This document shows, one piece after another, positions 1 through 10,436 of a DNA stretch of 34,044 nucleotides. Within the stretch, counting starts at the first letter, position 1; every line of letters begins with the position of its first letter. Below the pieces are notes generated by a model, which was not told where the DNA came from, did not search any database, and saw only the letters and a list, made by a program, of their open reading frames with translations. Location: the NCBI GenBank assembly GCA_000969725.1, contig JXSR01S005412.1. The stretch is one strand, 5' to 3'. Source of the DNA: Ophiothrix spiculata. Lineage: Eukaryota; Echinodermata; Ophiuroidea; Amphilepidida; Ophiotrichidae. Position numbers and translations under genes: made by a program.

Positions 1-977
1 TTTTTTCTCCGCTGCTTAAAAACGCAAAAGCAACTGACCCCAGGCATTTGGGTTATCTCTTTTACATCCTTTGCGGTCATTTTGATTAAAAAATCAGGGG
101 GTACCACCTAAGGTTGGGTTAGGGTAGGCCTCAAAATTGGGGTGTGGGCCTGTGGGTTGGTGAAGCCCTGGAAAATTAAAGTCACCATTTTGAAAAATAT
201 GCATGGTATGAAGCTGAAACTTGCAGTGCATGTTAGAATTATCATTTCCCCTCTTTATAAAAGAAAAAACGGTGAAAATCAGTTATTTAGAACTTTTACA
301 GCAACATTTTGATTTGGTGGCCATTTTTGCCAAAATCCTGATTTTCCAATCTGAACGAAGTTTATGACGTCATAATTATGTAACGCCTTGGCCAATTTTT
401 GTGATCTTGTATCATTGGATAGGGGAGGACAATACCTACCTGTTGATAGCAAAACCAAGTTCATAGGGGGTTCCGTTCTAAAAAAATTAGGGGACCCCCC
501 CCCCCTTTGGTAGATGTGTTACAAAAATAGCCTGGGCTGAAAAGGGTTAAGTCTGTTTAGGTTATTGATTGACAGGTAGAAGATATTGTTTTGATGAGTT
601 AGTTTGTTTATAATTGATTCAAGTTGCTGGTTAAAGTCACAATACAATGATGATGATGTCTAAAGATCCCACAATTTGTCAGATATTTGCCATAGCAGCA
701 AGCATGTGACATTCAAATGGGGTTTGAATTATTTATAAACCTCAGGAATAAACTGAATTGTCACATTATGATATGTGTAGATTTCTCACCACTTTCCTCT
801 TGGATCAACAATGTGTGACAGTGAGACATGTGAACATTTATGACCCGACTGCCCAAACAAATCTTTGCAATTCCGTTTGTTTAATATTGTGGAATGGAAT
901 TACAAATGAATTCTTGACAGAAATTAAGATGACATTCATTGATTTAACTAAGAAGCTAGTTATATCAAGGCCTAATA
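1..977. other. Upstream AT-rich DNA without a recognised gene
   Basis: I see no exon-like segment here. A C-run lies near 487-505. Short open frames, such as 758-1015, have no recognisable motifs and unusual composition, so I do not call them genes. The PDXDC1 promoter or a 5' untranslated exon could lie here or further upstream, but nothing marks it. Confidence 0.5.
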
Positions 978-1455
978 CACTCCTGGTCAAAAGTGTTTGC
1001 GCACAAAACCTTTAACCAACCATATCTTGAGAACTGTTCATCATTTGCGTCATATTTTTTCGGGTTATTTTACATGTAGATCTAAAAAATATGGCGTGCT
1101 ACACATATTGTATACTTTCTTCACATAAAAACGGAGTTTAAATACATAGCTGCACATTTTTTTGAAAACTTATTACCTGAAAATGTTCTTTACGGCTACA
1201 CAGTGATAACGAGCATTGAAAAATAAACTATATATATATCAAAAAATGGGTGTGGTGTATTTGTATAGATGGTCCAGGAAATCGGCAATTTTTATGGTCA
1301 TGGAAGATCGAATATCAGAGGAAACATAAATTACTTATATTGGATACACTAAGCACCTATAAAAAACATGAATTTTTTCAGAGTCTTGGTCGTTTGATAT
1401 AATAATTACCTTTTTGTCCATATTTAGTGTACGCAAACACTTTTGACCGGGAGTG
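978..1455. mobile_element. TA-flanked MITE, Tc1/mariner-like, 478 bp
   Basis: The ends form 27-bp terminal inverted repeats (978-1004 and 1429-1455) starting CACTCCYGGTCAAAAGTG, with two mismatches. A TA dinucleotide flanks each side (976-977 and 1456-1457), the target duplication typical of Tc1/mariner elements. The interior has no transposase frame, so it is a non-autonomous copy. Confidence 0.85.
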
Positions 1456-1799
1456 TATACCAGGGTATCCAGATTTCCATCAATTGGACTAATTTCGGAT
1501 TTTCAAAATGTCTTGTCCATCTCATTTTCTAAGTTGGGTGGTTTTTTTACAACATACACACAAAACGTACACAAAAAGGGGTGTTTTTCAAAGCTTGAAG
1601 AAAAACCTCCAACTTTTAGGGGTTAAGAATTTCGAGTAAAATTGCACATAAATCCTTTTATTTCTTAAAGAAAAGCTAAAACTTATTTAGGGGATATTTT
1701 GTAAACCTATGATTGATTATACCCATGTGTACATTAATATCTGAGTACCCCTCCTGGGATTTCAAGGATCCCAAATTTAATTCCACAAAAAGAACATTA

Positions 1800-1998
1800 G
1801 GCCAAAAAAAATTAATTATTTGATTGGCGTAACATAGAAAAAAAAAGCCATCTCTTGGGCTCCCATGTCTCGATTCCCATCAAATTTGGAATTTGGAGGT
1901 TTTTTACCATGCTCAAAAAAATAAAAATATCTCTAGGGTCAGTGGTAAAATTAGGGTCGGTCGGGTTACGCCAATCAAACAATTTTTTGTTTTAGGCC
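1800..1998. mobile_element. Harbinger-like MITE, copy 1, 199 bp
   Basis: The element begins GGCCAAAA and ends with GGCC, and is flanked by TTA on both sides (1797-1799 and 1999-2001). Terminal inverted repeats of about 35 bp include GATTGGCGTAAC / GTTACGCCAATC. GGCC ends with a 3-bp TWA duplication are characteristic of PIF/Harbinger elements. No coding capacity. Related copies lie at 12777-13145 and 22068-22325. Confidence 0.8.
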
Positions 1999-2297
1999 TT
2001 ATGTTCCTAGTGACTTTATCAGACACATTATAAAGTCAAAAAGTCAGCATTCCATGAATAGATTATTGGGTGAGGGTTAGCATTCATGTATGGTACTTAT
2101 ACGAGTAATTTACATAAATTTACATTTTAGGCCATATATATTCCATTGTTTGTACATCCAGTGTGGAATTATCTGGTTAACTGAACTATTCTCTAGCTGA
2201 TATTGATTTTACCTTATGGCCTTTCCCATCCCATATACATTGGTTGAACTGAAGTCAGTGTGACTTGCTTCAAAATATTGGTGACTTACAATTTAAA

Positions 2298-2363
2298 ATG
2301 GGACCATTATCAATGGAAAATGTTGGGAATAATAAAGTGTGCGGGAGAGCAAGAAGGCGCCTG
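2298..2363 (+). CDS. PDXDC1: PDXDC1 exon 1, putative start codon
   Basis: The ATG at 2298 has a good initiation context (A at -3, G at +4) and an in-frame TGA upstream at 2250. The segment encodes 22 residues rich in Arg and Lys at the end (GRARRRL) and stops at a consensus donor (GTAAGTA at 2364) in phase 0, which matches the acceptor phase of exon 2. Its sequence has no clear counterpart in the vertebrate N-terminus, which is poorly conserved. An alternative start inside exon 2 (ATG at 3053) or in a further upstream exon is possible. Confidence 0.5.
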
Positions 2364-2484
2364 GTAAGTACTGAAGAATATATCGTGAGATGTATGTAGT
2401 ATTTTGTGAACAATGAATCCATAGACTGGATCTAATGATCACAGTGGCTTAGATCTAGCCAGAAATTATAGACTAGATGTAGTT

Positions 2485-2504
2485 TGTGTGTGTGTGTGTG
2501 TGTG
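2485..2504. repeat. (TG)n microsatellite
   Basis: About ten TG units in intron 1. Confidence 0.9.
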
Positions 2505-2602
2505 ATGTAGGTGATGTAAGTTGTTGACTTACTCTTTGCGACGACCCAAAATTTACTAATTTTAGGTTCACTTTTTTTGTGTGAACTTTTGCCTATGTCA
2601 AC

Positions 2603-2757
2603 CAGGGGTGTGAGAGTTTAGCTTTTAAGCTGAATTCAGCTTTTTTTTTATATGCATTGAAGAAAGTCAAATTTCAGCTTTTGCTTTCATTTTCAGCATG
2701 TTTTGAGCATTGCATGTCTATTTTCAGCTTTTTTATTACCAGACTCTCACACCCCTG
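2603..2757. mobile_element. hAT-like MITE, 155 bp
   Basis: The ends are CAGGGGTGTGAGAGT and its inverse ACTCTCACACCCCTG, a perfect 15-bp terminal inverted repeat. GTCAAC flanks it directly on both sides (2597-2602 and 2758-2763), a 6-bp target duplication. CAGGGGTG ends are typical of hAT superfamily elements. The interior repeats the word TTCAGCTTTT. A diverged second copy at about 23043-23426 carries a SINE. Confidence 0.82.
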
Positions 2758-3052
2758 GTCAACAGTGAATATGGTGAAAATAGCATGATATTTGGGTTGA
2801 TCATGAGAGGTCAAATCTAATATGAAATAATTAAATATTCCATTATCATAGAAATTAAAATGTCATTTTCAACATGTAATTTGTACCTGAAATATTGCTA
2901 AATGCCCATCTGCATTACCTGTAAATGTTACTGCGCATTGTGATGACAGTTACCTAGGTAGCCACATAGAGAGCATTCATAATATAATATTAGATGGAAA
3001 AATGCACCTAAATTTTAACTATGATGAATATTTTCTTGTTTTTTCCTTTCAG

Positions 3053-3129
3053 ATGTTTCTAGAGCCTTCTTTGAAGGAGATGTCAGACGGAATGAATGAA
3101 GTCATGAAACAGATGGACGACTACTGCAA
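3053..3129 (+). CDS. PDXDC1: PDXDC1 exon 2
   Basis: A pyrimidine-rich acceptor (TTTTCCTTTCAG) precedes 3053, and the donor GTAAGTAG starts at 3130. The 77 nt encode MFLEPSLKEMSDGMNEV..., ending in phase 2. PSLKEM followed by a Met- and Lys-rich helix matches the N-terminal PTLAEMGKNLKEAV block of human PDXDC1 as I recall it. This is the first exon with visible homology, so even if exon 1 is wrong the gene is anchored here. Confidence 0.85.
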
Positions 3130-3179
3130 GTAAGTAGCCTCACAACTTATTCCCCCTCTCCTGCATCCCCCCCACCCCC

Positions 3180-3600
3180 GGTAAATTTTAAGGCCACAGG
3201 AGGGCATGGCAGTTTTGAAAGGGCAAGAAGAATTTTGAAGGGCATCACGGCAACTCTGCACATTTTAAAAGGGCATAGCAGCTATTTATCAAAATGGGAA
3301 GGGCATCAAGGCATTTTTTTGCTCAAGCGAAGACACAAACTTGGAATAAACTAATAGAATTTTACAAAATTTCGTCAGATATTTATTTCAGTACTATGAC
3401 ATTAAATGAAATATTATTCATTTATTTCTACTGCATGATATTTTGTATCATGTACAAACATTGAATTCGATAATGAAAAGGCCGCTCAAGGCAAATAAGG
3501 GCACAGCAGTGACCGACTTTGTGGTGTTTTTAGGGGGCATCATGGCAGCATGTGGCATCGACATCAATTGCCTTTGATGACTTCGATTAAAATTTACCCC
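3180..3600. mobile_element. Candidate inverted-repeat element in intron 2
   Basis: GGTAAATTTTAA near 3180 is inverted as TTAAAATTTACC near 3588-3599. The interior repeats the word AGGGCAT with GGCA extensions several times. I could not read a target duplication because both sides run into C-rich tracts. Confidence 0.5.
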
Positions 3601-3983
3601 TCCCCCCTTCTCAAAAAAAAAAACCCAAACAAACAAACAAAAAAAGAAGTACAATTGAATCATCCTTGTTTATGAAAAGTGCTTGTTCACTTGTATATTT
3701 TGACATTCCGAGATCATAAAGGTCACTTGGAGTCTATTGCTTTGTTGTATTTGACCATTTGATTTACACACATGTAGAAAACATAACCTTTATTTTTCTA
3801 TTTTGGGTAAGAAATCATCAATTTTTACAAAAATATCTTGATGTCTATAGAAATTTTCATAAGTTGTATTAAAAAGTCAATAAATTTGCCATTTACAAAA
3901 TTGTAATACATTGCTAGCTGGCATTTTGTTTGTGGGGGAAGGAAAGGGTGGGTCTTCCAATCAGCAGACACTATCAGTCTTAA

Positions 3984-4246
3984 TGTGAGTGCAAAAAAGT
4001 TGTATCTGCAATAGCTGCCATTTGTCTTAAATTTGGATTGCACACTTAATAATCTTCATTCAGTCTTGGATCAGTGGTTCTTGAAATGCTTCTTCAGGTG
4101 ACACCGTCACCGTCACCTGAAGAACCATTTCAAGAACCACTGACATAAGACAGGAATTTTGAGGGATTTTTTACATTCTTGTGACAAGTGGTAAAATAGA
4201 TATAACTCAGGGCAGCCATTGCAGATACGACTTTCTTGCACTCACA
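3984..4246. repeat. Foldback element with nested perfect-loop hairpin
   Basis: The outer arms are 3984-4019 and 4211-4246, 36 bp with three mismatches. An inner hairpin has 31-bp arms (4072-4102 and 4112-4142), one mismatch and a 9-nt loop. The inner stem contains TTCAGGTGAC and its inverse. The arms between are diverged. It behaves as a foldback MITE; the superfamily is unknown. Confidence 0.8.
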
Positions 4247-4725
4247 TGACAAATTCTGATGGTTACTTTAAAAAAGAAAAGTTCTAAAAGCTACTAGAGG
4301 AACTGGCATCGATATTTTACTTTAGATGGAAAATTTATGAATTCAAATTGCTTCAAAAAGAAATGAACTCCGGACTGTCTAAAAAATTTACCGGTAGATT
4401 TCTTTGACAGCTCAAATAATTTTGGTCCAAATAAGGGTTAAGAACTATGTTGTAAAAATATTTTATCAATGTATGCACATATCCTCTTGAATTGGAGAGC
4501 AGCATGTGTGGTACACATGTTTACAGGTACACATGTTTGCACAAGTTTAAATAATAGTTACTATGGTTACTTAAACTGAACAGTAAGTATTAATTACCTT
4601 TTTATAATTTATGTTTTTGTGACATAAAATGTAAATCTGAAAATTTAATAGAATGTGTTTAATTTTAGCATACACTTGTTTATTTTAGAATATCATTGAT
4701 TTGTCAGTCTTGATGGGTGCAGCGG

Positions 4726-5266
4726 TAGAATTTCGCAAAGCATGGCGCGAGTCCAAGTGGACTCTCGCTGAAGAATTTTGCGCGAGTCCATGGACTCTCG
4801 CAAAATGACTCAAGTAGCAGAATTTTGCGAGAGTCCAAAATTTTACCAATTCCTCACCATACATGTAGTATTGGTCAGGTGTTTTATTATTAAATTATAT
4901 TGAGGTATATCATGATAATAAATTGTATATAGTATTTTCAGTTTGCTGTTTACACCCTATCGGCAAAACATCGTATCGGTAAAATCACCTGTCTTTGCTG
5001 ATGAACTTAACTGATGTTTGGCAAGGGGACAGATAAAAGGGTGGCCTAACCCTAGCTGGGCTAGGCCACGTTTTTGATGATGCACTAAAAGTGTGGCCTA
5101 GCCCTAGTCTAGGCCACGTTTTAGCCCTAGTGTAGGCCACGTTTTTGAAAATTGTTTATCAAGCTTTGGTATGATTTTTTTTGCGCGTGTCCATGTGGAT
5201 TCGCGCTGTAGTAATTTTGCGCGTCTCTCTACGCGAGTCGACTAGCGGACTCGCGCCGAAATTCTA
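4726..5266. mobile_element. Composite inverted-repeat element rich in GCGAGTCC words
   Basis: TAGAATTTCG at 4726 is inverted as CGAAATTCTA at 5257-5266. Close inside each end are copies of GCGCGAGTCC / GGACTCGCGC. The middle (about 4946-5150) holds a block beginning CTATCGGCAAAACATCG that recurs in the element at 13874-14360. It also holds three copies of a unit built from GTGGCCTA...CTAGGCCACGTTTT. One element appears to have inserted into, or exchanged its core with, another. Confidence 0.6.
5036..5140. repeat. Tandem GTGGCCTAGCCCTAG-type repeat
   Basis: Three units alternate GTGGCCTARCCCTAG with CTAGGCCACGTTTT, each unit being itself partly palindromic. A single related unit occurs near 14010-14045. 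Confidence 0.75.
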
Positions 5267-5667
5267 GCCCTGGGGGTGGAAGTTTTTTTGACTGACAAAT
5301 TTATAACAATTTAGAATGAAGAAAATTAATGGAATTAAAAAACATTGCCGAGGTAATGACAACGTACATAGTGTATGTTTTGGTAAAATTGTTAAATCTA
5401 CCATCTACAAATTAGACTAAAATATATGACATGGCATTTCACACACCACACAATCACGTTACAACTATGGGTCATTTTTCTCAAACTATTTGTTTACAAG
5501 AAACATAAAAAAGAACTGGCTTGGGAGAAAAATGAAAGTTCAGATAATATGTAAAATCCAAGACATATCAATATGTCATGGCTTAAAATAGCTGATCTAT
5601 CGGAAGCAAGAATTCTATTTTATGTCCAACACTGTAAGATTCCATGGTGATTGACGGATGGAGCCCT

Positions 5668-5919
5668 GGGGTCGATTTCACTAACGTTAAAATGCATCGT
5701 TAACCCATCGTAAGACCAAATATGCATCGTTAGCTACAACCACCTCTTGACCCCATGCAACGTTAACAAAGAGTTTGATTTTTCTAATGCATAATTCATA
5801 TATCTTACGATGTGGTGAACACTTACGAAGGGTTTCACATCTTTGTGAAGTCTAGTTGAAGTTACGAGCTGAACCCTTCGTAAGCTACGATGCATCGTAA
5901 TGTTAGTGAAATTGACCCC
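5668..5919. mobile_element. Palindromic MITE with ATGCATCG words, copy 1
   Basis: GGGGTCGATTTCACTAACGT at 5668 is inverted as TTAGTGAAATTGACCCC ending at 5919. The interior repeats ATGCATCGTTA and CGATGCATCGTA. About 252 bp, no coding capacity. A related copy lies near 31673-31929. No clear target duplication was read. Confidence 0.75.
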
Positions 5920-5991
5920 TGGTCAGACCTGCTACTCGTTTCCTTGGGCAAGAAGCTTTACTCTAATTGCTGCGTGGTTGGGAAGTCACAT
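5920..5991 (+). mobile_element. SINE fragment (body only)
   Basis: TTTCCTTGGGCAAGAAGCTT and the flanking CTGGTC...GGAAGTCAC match, as reverse complement, the body of the tRNA-derived SINE at about 23150-23320. The tRNA-like head is missing here. It abuts the palindromic MITE ending at 5919. Confidence 0.65.
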
Positions 5992-6216
5992 TAACAAATT
6001 TGTGTTGATCGCCAAATTCTGAATATTATTAAAGTTTGGTTAAATTATTTTATAGAATATGCAATTATGAGAGAGTAGAGGCCTGTCACTCCAAATCGAC
6101 ATTTAATTAGAATGGAGCATATCATTAATTATTGTAGTCTATTAGGCCTATAGGCAAAACAAAAATTGTTTGGACAGCATAGAAGTAGTGAAAAATTGCA
6201 CCTCAGCAGAAGGCGC

Positions 6217-6420
6217 TGGAGCACAATAAGGTCACAACTTTGTTTTCCAAGATGGCGACCGTAGGCTTTATTATGCACCTCTAAATAATTTCAAAATATG
6301 TAATGAATATTTTGCAATAATCTTGAGGTAAAAAATCAAGCCTACGGTTGCCATCTTGGAAACTCAAGGTTGTGGCTAGGTTGCGGCCGCTGCACAAAGT
6401 TGTGGTCTAATTGTGCTCCA
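6217..6420. mobile_element. Foldback MITE just upstream of exon 3, 204 bp
   Basis: TGGAGCACAATAAGGTCACA at 6217 is inverted as TGTGGTCTAATTGTGCTCCA ending at 6420. An inner stem pairs CCAAGATGGCGACCGTAGGC with GCCTACGGTTGCCATCTTGG. The right end lies 80 nt from the exon 3 acceptor. No target duplication was identified with certainty. Confidence 0.75.
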
Positions 6421-6500
6421 ATTAGTGGCCTACGTGTGCTTGAAGCCAAACATGCATTGCACCATGACCCACCCATTTCATCTCTCCCATCTACCCACAG

Positions 6501-6587
6501 GGATCTAGACCGGGAAAGAGAGAAGCGCTGGGCAGCTCATAGGAAGGGTGCAGGCAGGCAAGACATCCCAAGCCCTATAAAAGACAG
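6501..6587 (+). CDS. PDXDC1: PDXDC1 exon 3
   Basis: The acceptor CTACCCACAG precedes 6501 and the donor GTACATAT begins at 6588. The exon enters in phase 2 and leaves in phase 2. It encodes a strongly basic and charged stretch, DLDREREKRWAAHRKG, then DIPSPIKD, which matches the GDIPGPL block of human PDXDC1 (from recall). The charged segment probably forms a helix. The short match makes this exon good rather than certain, but the phase agreement with exons 2 and 4 supports it. Confidence 0.82.
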
Positions 6588-6652
6588 GTACATATAGTGA
6601 GCCCACACGTTTGCAGTTAGATTCACCCAATTCATTCAGATCAGTTTGCGAA

Positions 6653-7256
6653 AGGTCATAATTCAGTTACGTACCGGTAATGAATTCATTTACCTTAAAG
6701 GAATTCCTTTACTGATGTACAGTAAATGAATACATTTACTCTAACTTAGAATCAATGTTTGAAGCAACCTATGAAAATCGGAGAGCATTTTAAAGCATTT
6801 CCCCCTTTGAGCTAATGTTGAGTCCAGTCGACATGTTCAGCCATAAACATTTACACAGTTTGGTGAATGTTTTTATAACACCATTCAATGTGGGATGACA
6901 TGGTCACCATCAAAAGAAGAAATTGTGGATCCTGGGTCACATTTTTTAAGCTGGGAGAGGGTTAATGGGACCTATTCTAAAAATTTGATGATTAAATTTT
7001 GAATTCTATCTGCAATAATTTTTCTGATTTTTTTGAAGAATTTAAAAAAAAAATTGGCAGATAGAATTCAAAATTTCATAGCTAAATTTGTAGAACAGGA
7101 CCCATTCAAAAAGAAAATGCTTTTAAAATATTCTCCAATTTTCATAGGTTGCTCTAAAAATTTATTTAAAGTTAAAAGTAAATGAATTAATTTACTGTAT
7201 AGTAAAGGAATTTCTTTACGGTAAATTAATTCATTTACGTCAAGGAATTATGATCT
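6653..7256. repeat. Long foldback (inverted repeat), about 600 bp
   Basis: Arms of roughly 150 bp face each other: AGGTCATAATTC at 6653 with GAATTATGATCT at 7245-7256, GAATTCATTTACC with GGTAAATTAATTCATTTAC, and GCAACCTATGAAAATCGGAG with the inverse at about 7134-7152. The core has a second stem around GAATTCTATCTGC / GCAGATAGAATTC. AT-rich, no coding capacity. Confidence 0.8.
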
Positions 7257-7376
7257 TCCTGAACTGAGATGGTTTCAAATTGTTCACAAACCAAATTTAA
7301 TTTGGGTCATGGGATGATAACAGTGATAGTTCTAAACAATGTGTACAAGTACAAATGAACCAATTTGAAAAAAAAA

Positions 7377-8190
7377 GGCCGCGACAAATCCTGTGTCCGA
7401 TAGCCCGGGGCTAGTAGATTTCATTTCGGGCTAGTAATTGTTCAAACAGCACCGTCCGATCGGGCTAGCACATGGTGCTTATTATTATTATTAGCTTGTA
7501 AATGAAACATGGTCGAATGCCAGACTCATCTTAAATTAAGAAATATGCGGTAGACGAAAGATGCGAAAGCTGTCTAGAAAAAATGCATTTTATCCACAAA
7601 GAAATTGTCATTTGTGCTTCGATCGAGAGAAAAAAATGAACCAACGGGTTTTATGTTATTATGTTGTCACTAGATGACGATGTTCATAAATTCATTCAAG
7701 GGAAGAGCATGCGCCGACATTATCTATCTACTAACAAGCATGAAGTACACACATGCGCAATAGTGAGTTCAGTTAACAAGATGGCGACGATCACATTGGA
7801 AAAGTCACCACTTTGAACCTTGATTGTACCGGGTTTTGTAATTTTTGTGGAAAAAACTCTTTCGGGTATTTTAACAAAATAGATAATAAACTGAATTCTA
7901 AAATTTTCATTCAAAATGTTACTTGAAAATATGTTGATTTAACCCCTCTAGTTCGGACAATTTACCTCTGTAGATCGACTGGTGTATTTCGATCTTGAAT
8001 AAGTGACAGCGAGAAATTTTTTGCATGGTAGTGTTTTCCTTCGATCGTCGACTGGTCAACCAATTTCTGCATTTCCTGCCTGCACGGTCGTTAAAATTTC
8101 AACCAAATTTCGGGCAGGTTTCGGGCAAGTGATTCGAGCACTGGTGGCTTCCCGACCGGGCTAGTAAGAAAAAAATAATTGTCGCGGCCT
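7377..8190. mobile_element. TIR element with AGGCCGCGACAA ends, about 810 bp
   Basis: AGGCCGCGACAA at the left is inverted as TTGTCGCGGCCT at the right, and CGGGCTAGTA words lie inside both ends. The core (7494 to about 8063) is a diverged copy of a segment repeated in opposite orientation at about 20918-21476, so the core is probably a separate mobile unit. No transposase frame seen. Confidence 0.6.
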
Positions 8191-8775
8191 GCCATTACTG
8201 CAATCTTTTGGATACTTAACTATAACACAGCTTGCAGTTCATTTTAAAACATCAATTGCCTCGGTCCAATATCCAGCAAAACTGTATTTTTAAATAATTT
8301 TCAGTCCTCTTTGAGGTATGAAAATACAGCCCAATTTGAGCTGTTTCACCAAGATTTTTTTCATTTTTTTAGCATTTCCCTTGTTTTTCCATCAATTTCA
8401 TGCTTGTTTGGAAAATTTAAGCTTAGCAACCAGTAACACTCGTCACTCTTTGAGTCATGCCCATTTCCCAAGCACCAAACCCAAACTCAAGTACAGAGGC
8501 TGGAAAGCTCTCATATTAGTTGCATGCTATCCAATGTGTAGTTCAAAGATACGTAGACCGTAGTAGATCTGAAGTGGTTTTTACTATGAATTTGCAAATT
8601 TTCCAATTGCACAAGTTTTATCAGTCTGCACATGTTGTGTTTATTTTTTCTGTGTTTGTTGTACTTCATGCTGCACATCAATCAACTAGTATTCTGATTG
8701 ATTAGTTGGCAAAGGCTATTCACGTCGAGACAACAGTGCGAATTACTTTGACTCCTGATCTAATTAGCAACGAGA

Positions 8776-8828
8776 CTAACCCTAACCTTTACCCTAACCC
8801 CAACCCTTACCCAACCCTAATCCTAATA
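8776..8828. repeat. Degenerate telomere-like CCCTAA repeats
   Basis: Roughly nine imperfect CTAACC/CCCTAA units. A shorter run with the same words continues at 9086-9116 on the other side of the retrotransposon fragment. Interstitial, not a chromosome end. Confidence 0.8.
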
Positions 8829-9085
8829 CATACATACATACATACACAAGGCTTTTGTAATGCGCCATTTCATAAAGATCACGGCGCATGCTATAAAATA
8901 CTACAAACAAAATATAATACAAAATACATGAAAATACAAGAATCAGTGATTGAATAGATAAAATTTAAGAGCCTTCTTGAAAACGGATGGAGATGTAGCA
9001 ATACGGATTGATGATGGTAAACTATTCCAGATGGATGGTGCCTTGAAGCAAAATGTATTGTCAAATGCTGATTTGAGTGTGCGAC
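8829..9085 (-). pseudogene. 3' end of a CR1/L2-like non-LTR retrotransposon, copy 1
   Basis: On the minus strand a frame of about 45 codons ending at TGA (8943-8945) reads FKAPSIWNSLPSSIR then SPSVFKKALKFYLFNH. This is the characteristic C-terminal pattern of CR1/L2-type reverse transcriptase ORFs (APxxWNxLP...IR...FKxxLKxxLF). It is followed by an untranslated tail with TGATCTTTATGAAATGGCGC and a terminal TATG repeat. The fragment is strongly 5'-truncated. A related 3' end lies at about 28680-28995. Confidence 0.8.
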
Positions 9086-9291
9086 TAACCTTAATCCTAA
9101 CCCTAATCTTAACCCTTACTTGACAGTGCGAATTAGATAGGGAGTCAAACTAATTTGCACCATGTCTCAGTGCGAATAGCCACTTCCTAATTAGTTTGGT
9201 TGATTGTCAATGTTTCAGTTATTTACTGTACTTAAATTGATTAATTTGTAACATTTTAATCATCTCTCTTTTTGTTTTTATATTTTTGTAG

Positions 9292-9372
9292 TGGCCAGAA
9301 ATTAGAAGAAGTTGTGCAACATTTAGAAGAATTAATAATCCATGGCGATCCAGAGTGTCAAGACATTCCAAA
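9292..9372 (+). CDS. PDXDC1: PDXDC1 exon 4
   Basis: A T-rich acceptor (TTTTTGTAG) precedes 9292 and the donor GTAAGTTT begins at 9373. The exon enters in phase 2 and leaves in phase 2. It encodes GQKLEEVVQHLEELIIHGD, an amphipathic acidic helix aligning with the SGQDMVSILQLVQNLMHGDED block of human PDXDC1 (from recall); GQ and HGD are the shared anchors. The exon ends ECQDIP before a Lys codon split by the intron. Confidence 0.88.
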
Positions 9373-9382
9373 GTAAGTTTAG

Positions 9383-9717
9383 ATGCCAATGCTACTTTCG
9401 ATTTTTTGTAGCTTTGCAGCTTTGTCGCTTTGTAGCTTTGTCGCTTTGCAGCTTTGTCGCTTTGCAGCTCTCATCGCTTGCTTTTATTCACACTTTTGTA
9501 GCTTTGCAGTTTTGTAGCTTTGCAGCTTTATGTCGCTCTGAAAGTTGAATTCAGTTCAACTTGAAAAATCTTGTCGTGTGACAAAATTTTGCTGATATCG
9601 ATTATCTCAGCGACATGCAGCTTTGCCGCTACGACAACCGATAGTGGCAAGTTTTTTCAAAAAATATACGTCACCCAGCGACAAAGCTACAAAACTACAT
9701 GAGTATGAAAGCAGCAT
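9383..9717. repeat. Foldback element with CTTTG minisatellite arm
   Basis: AATGCTACTTTC near 9388 is inverted as GAAAGCAGCATT near 9706-9717. Inside the left arm, 9405-9540 is a minisatellite of GCTTTGTAGCTTTGTCGC-like units. The right arm has the inverse, GCGACAAAGCTACAAAACTA. The element begins about ten bases after the exon 4 donor. Confidence 0.7.
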
Positions 9718-10436
9718 TACTTTTTGATTTAAAAAATTCCAAGGAAGACAATTTACACAGAGAATTGACAATTGAATATGTGATAACAGATCTTTCTAAG
9801 ATTTTCCTAATTAAAAGTTTTAAGAATCACTGTAGATCCCAAAATTGTATTGCAAAAAATAGTTTTAGTTTAGGGTTCGTTGTCCGATATGCTGATGTGT
9901 GACAGGGCCTTAGTCAGCTTTTCATGAATATGGGCCGTGTCTTTGAAGAGCAGTACGAAATAAGTAAATAACACAAGGAAATTATATAGTGGAATCTGGA
10001 CTCTCTGCCATTTTGATTTCACTGCCGTGTAAATCCTATGGGATGGTGGCTATCTTGGATTGTCGCTCATGGAGGGTGAGTCATTGTACCTCCAGCATTT
10101 TTTCGGCTCCGCGAGCCACACTTCGAGAGTCTTCGAAACAGATTAGCAGGAAAATTGACGTACTTTGATTAGAGCAAGTCGCGATAGACGCTTCTTGAAA
10201 CGCAGACATGGTTTGGGCGTGAAACAAAATGCACACGCTGTAAATGCGTCAAGTGAAGATATTGGGCAGAACTCCTAACATATCCGGAGATACAATAGCT
10301 CTGCTCCATGAGCAACAACAAGATTGCAGCGAGTTCAGATTCCCCTATACAATTTTTCTTGAAATAACATTACCAGTCTATATTTCAATTCATGTCATAC
10401 ATGTGTATGTCTTACAAAAGATATTCTATATTTTTC

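Larger units (their letters stand above)
8714..9181. mobile_element. TIR element with telomere-like interior, 468 bp
   Basis: Ends starting GGCTATTC at 8714 and closing GCGAATAGCC at 9181 form diverged inverted repeats that also share TTTGACTCC and ATCTAATT words. Degenerate CCCTAA/CCTTAA repeats lie inside (about 8776-8828 and 9086-9116). A retrotransposon 3' end (8829-9085) is inserted between them. Confidence 0.7.

Noticed and set aside
758-1015. 85-codon open frame upstream of the gene
   Set aside because: No recognisable motif, and its end runs into the TIR of the MITE starting at 978.
8776-8828. A chromosome end
   Set aside because: The CCCTAA-type repeats are few and degenerate, and lie inside a transposon in the intron of a gene.
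9342-9548. 68-codon frame with repeated Leu, Cys and Phe
   Set aside because: It comes from the out-of-frame end of exon 4 plus the CTTTG minisatellite.
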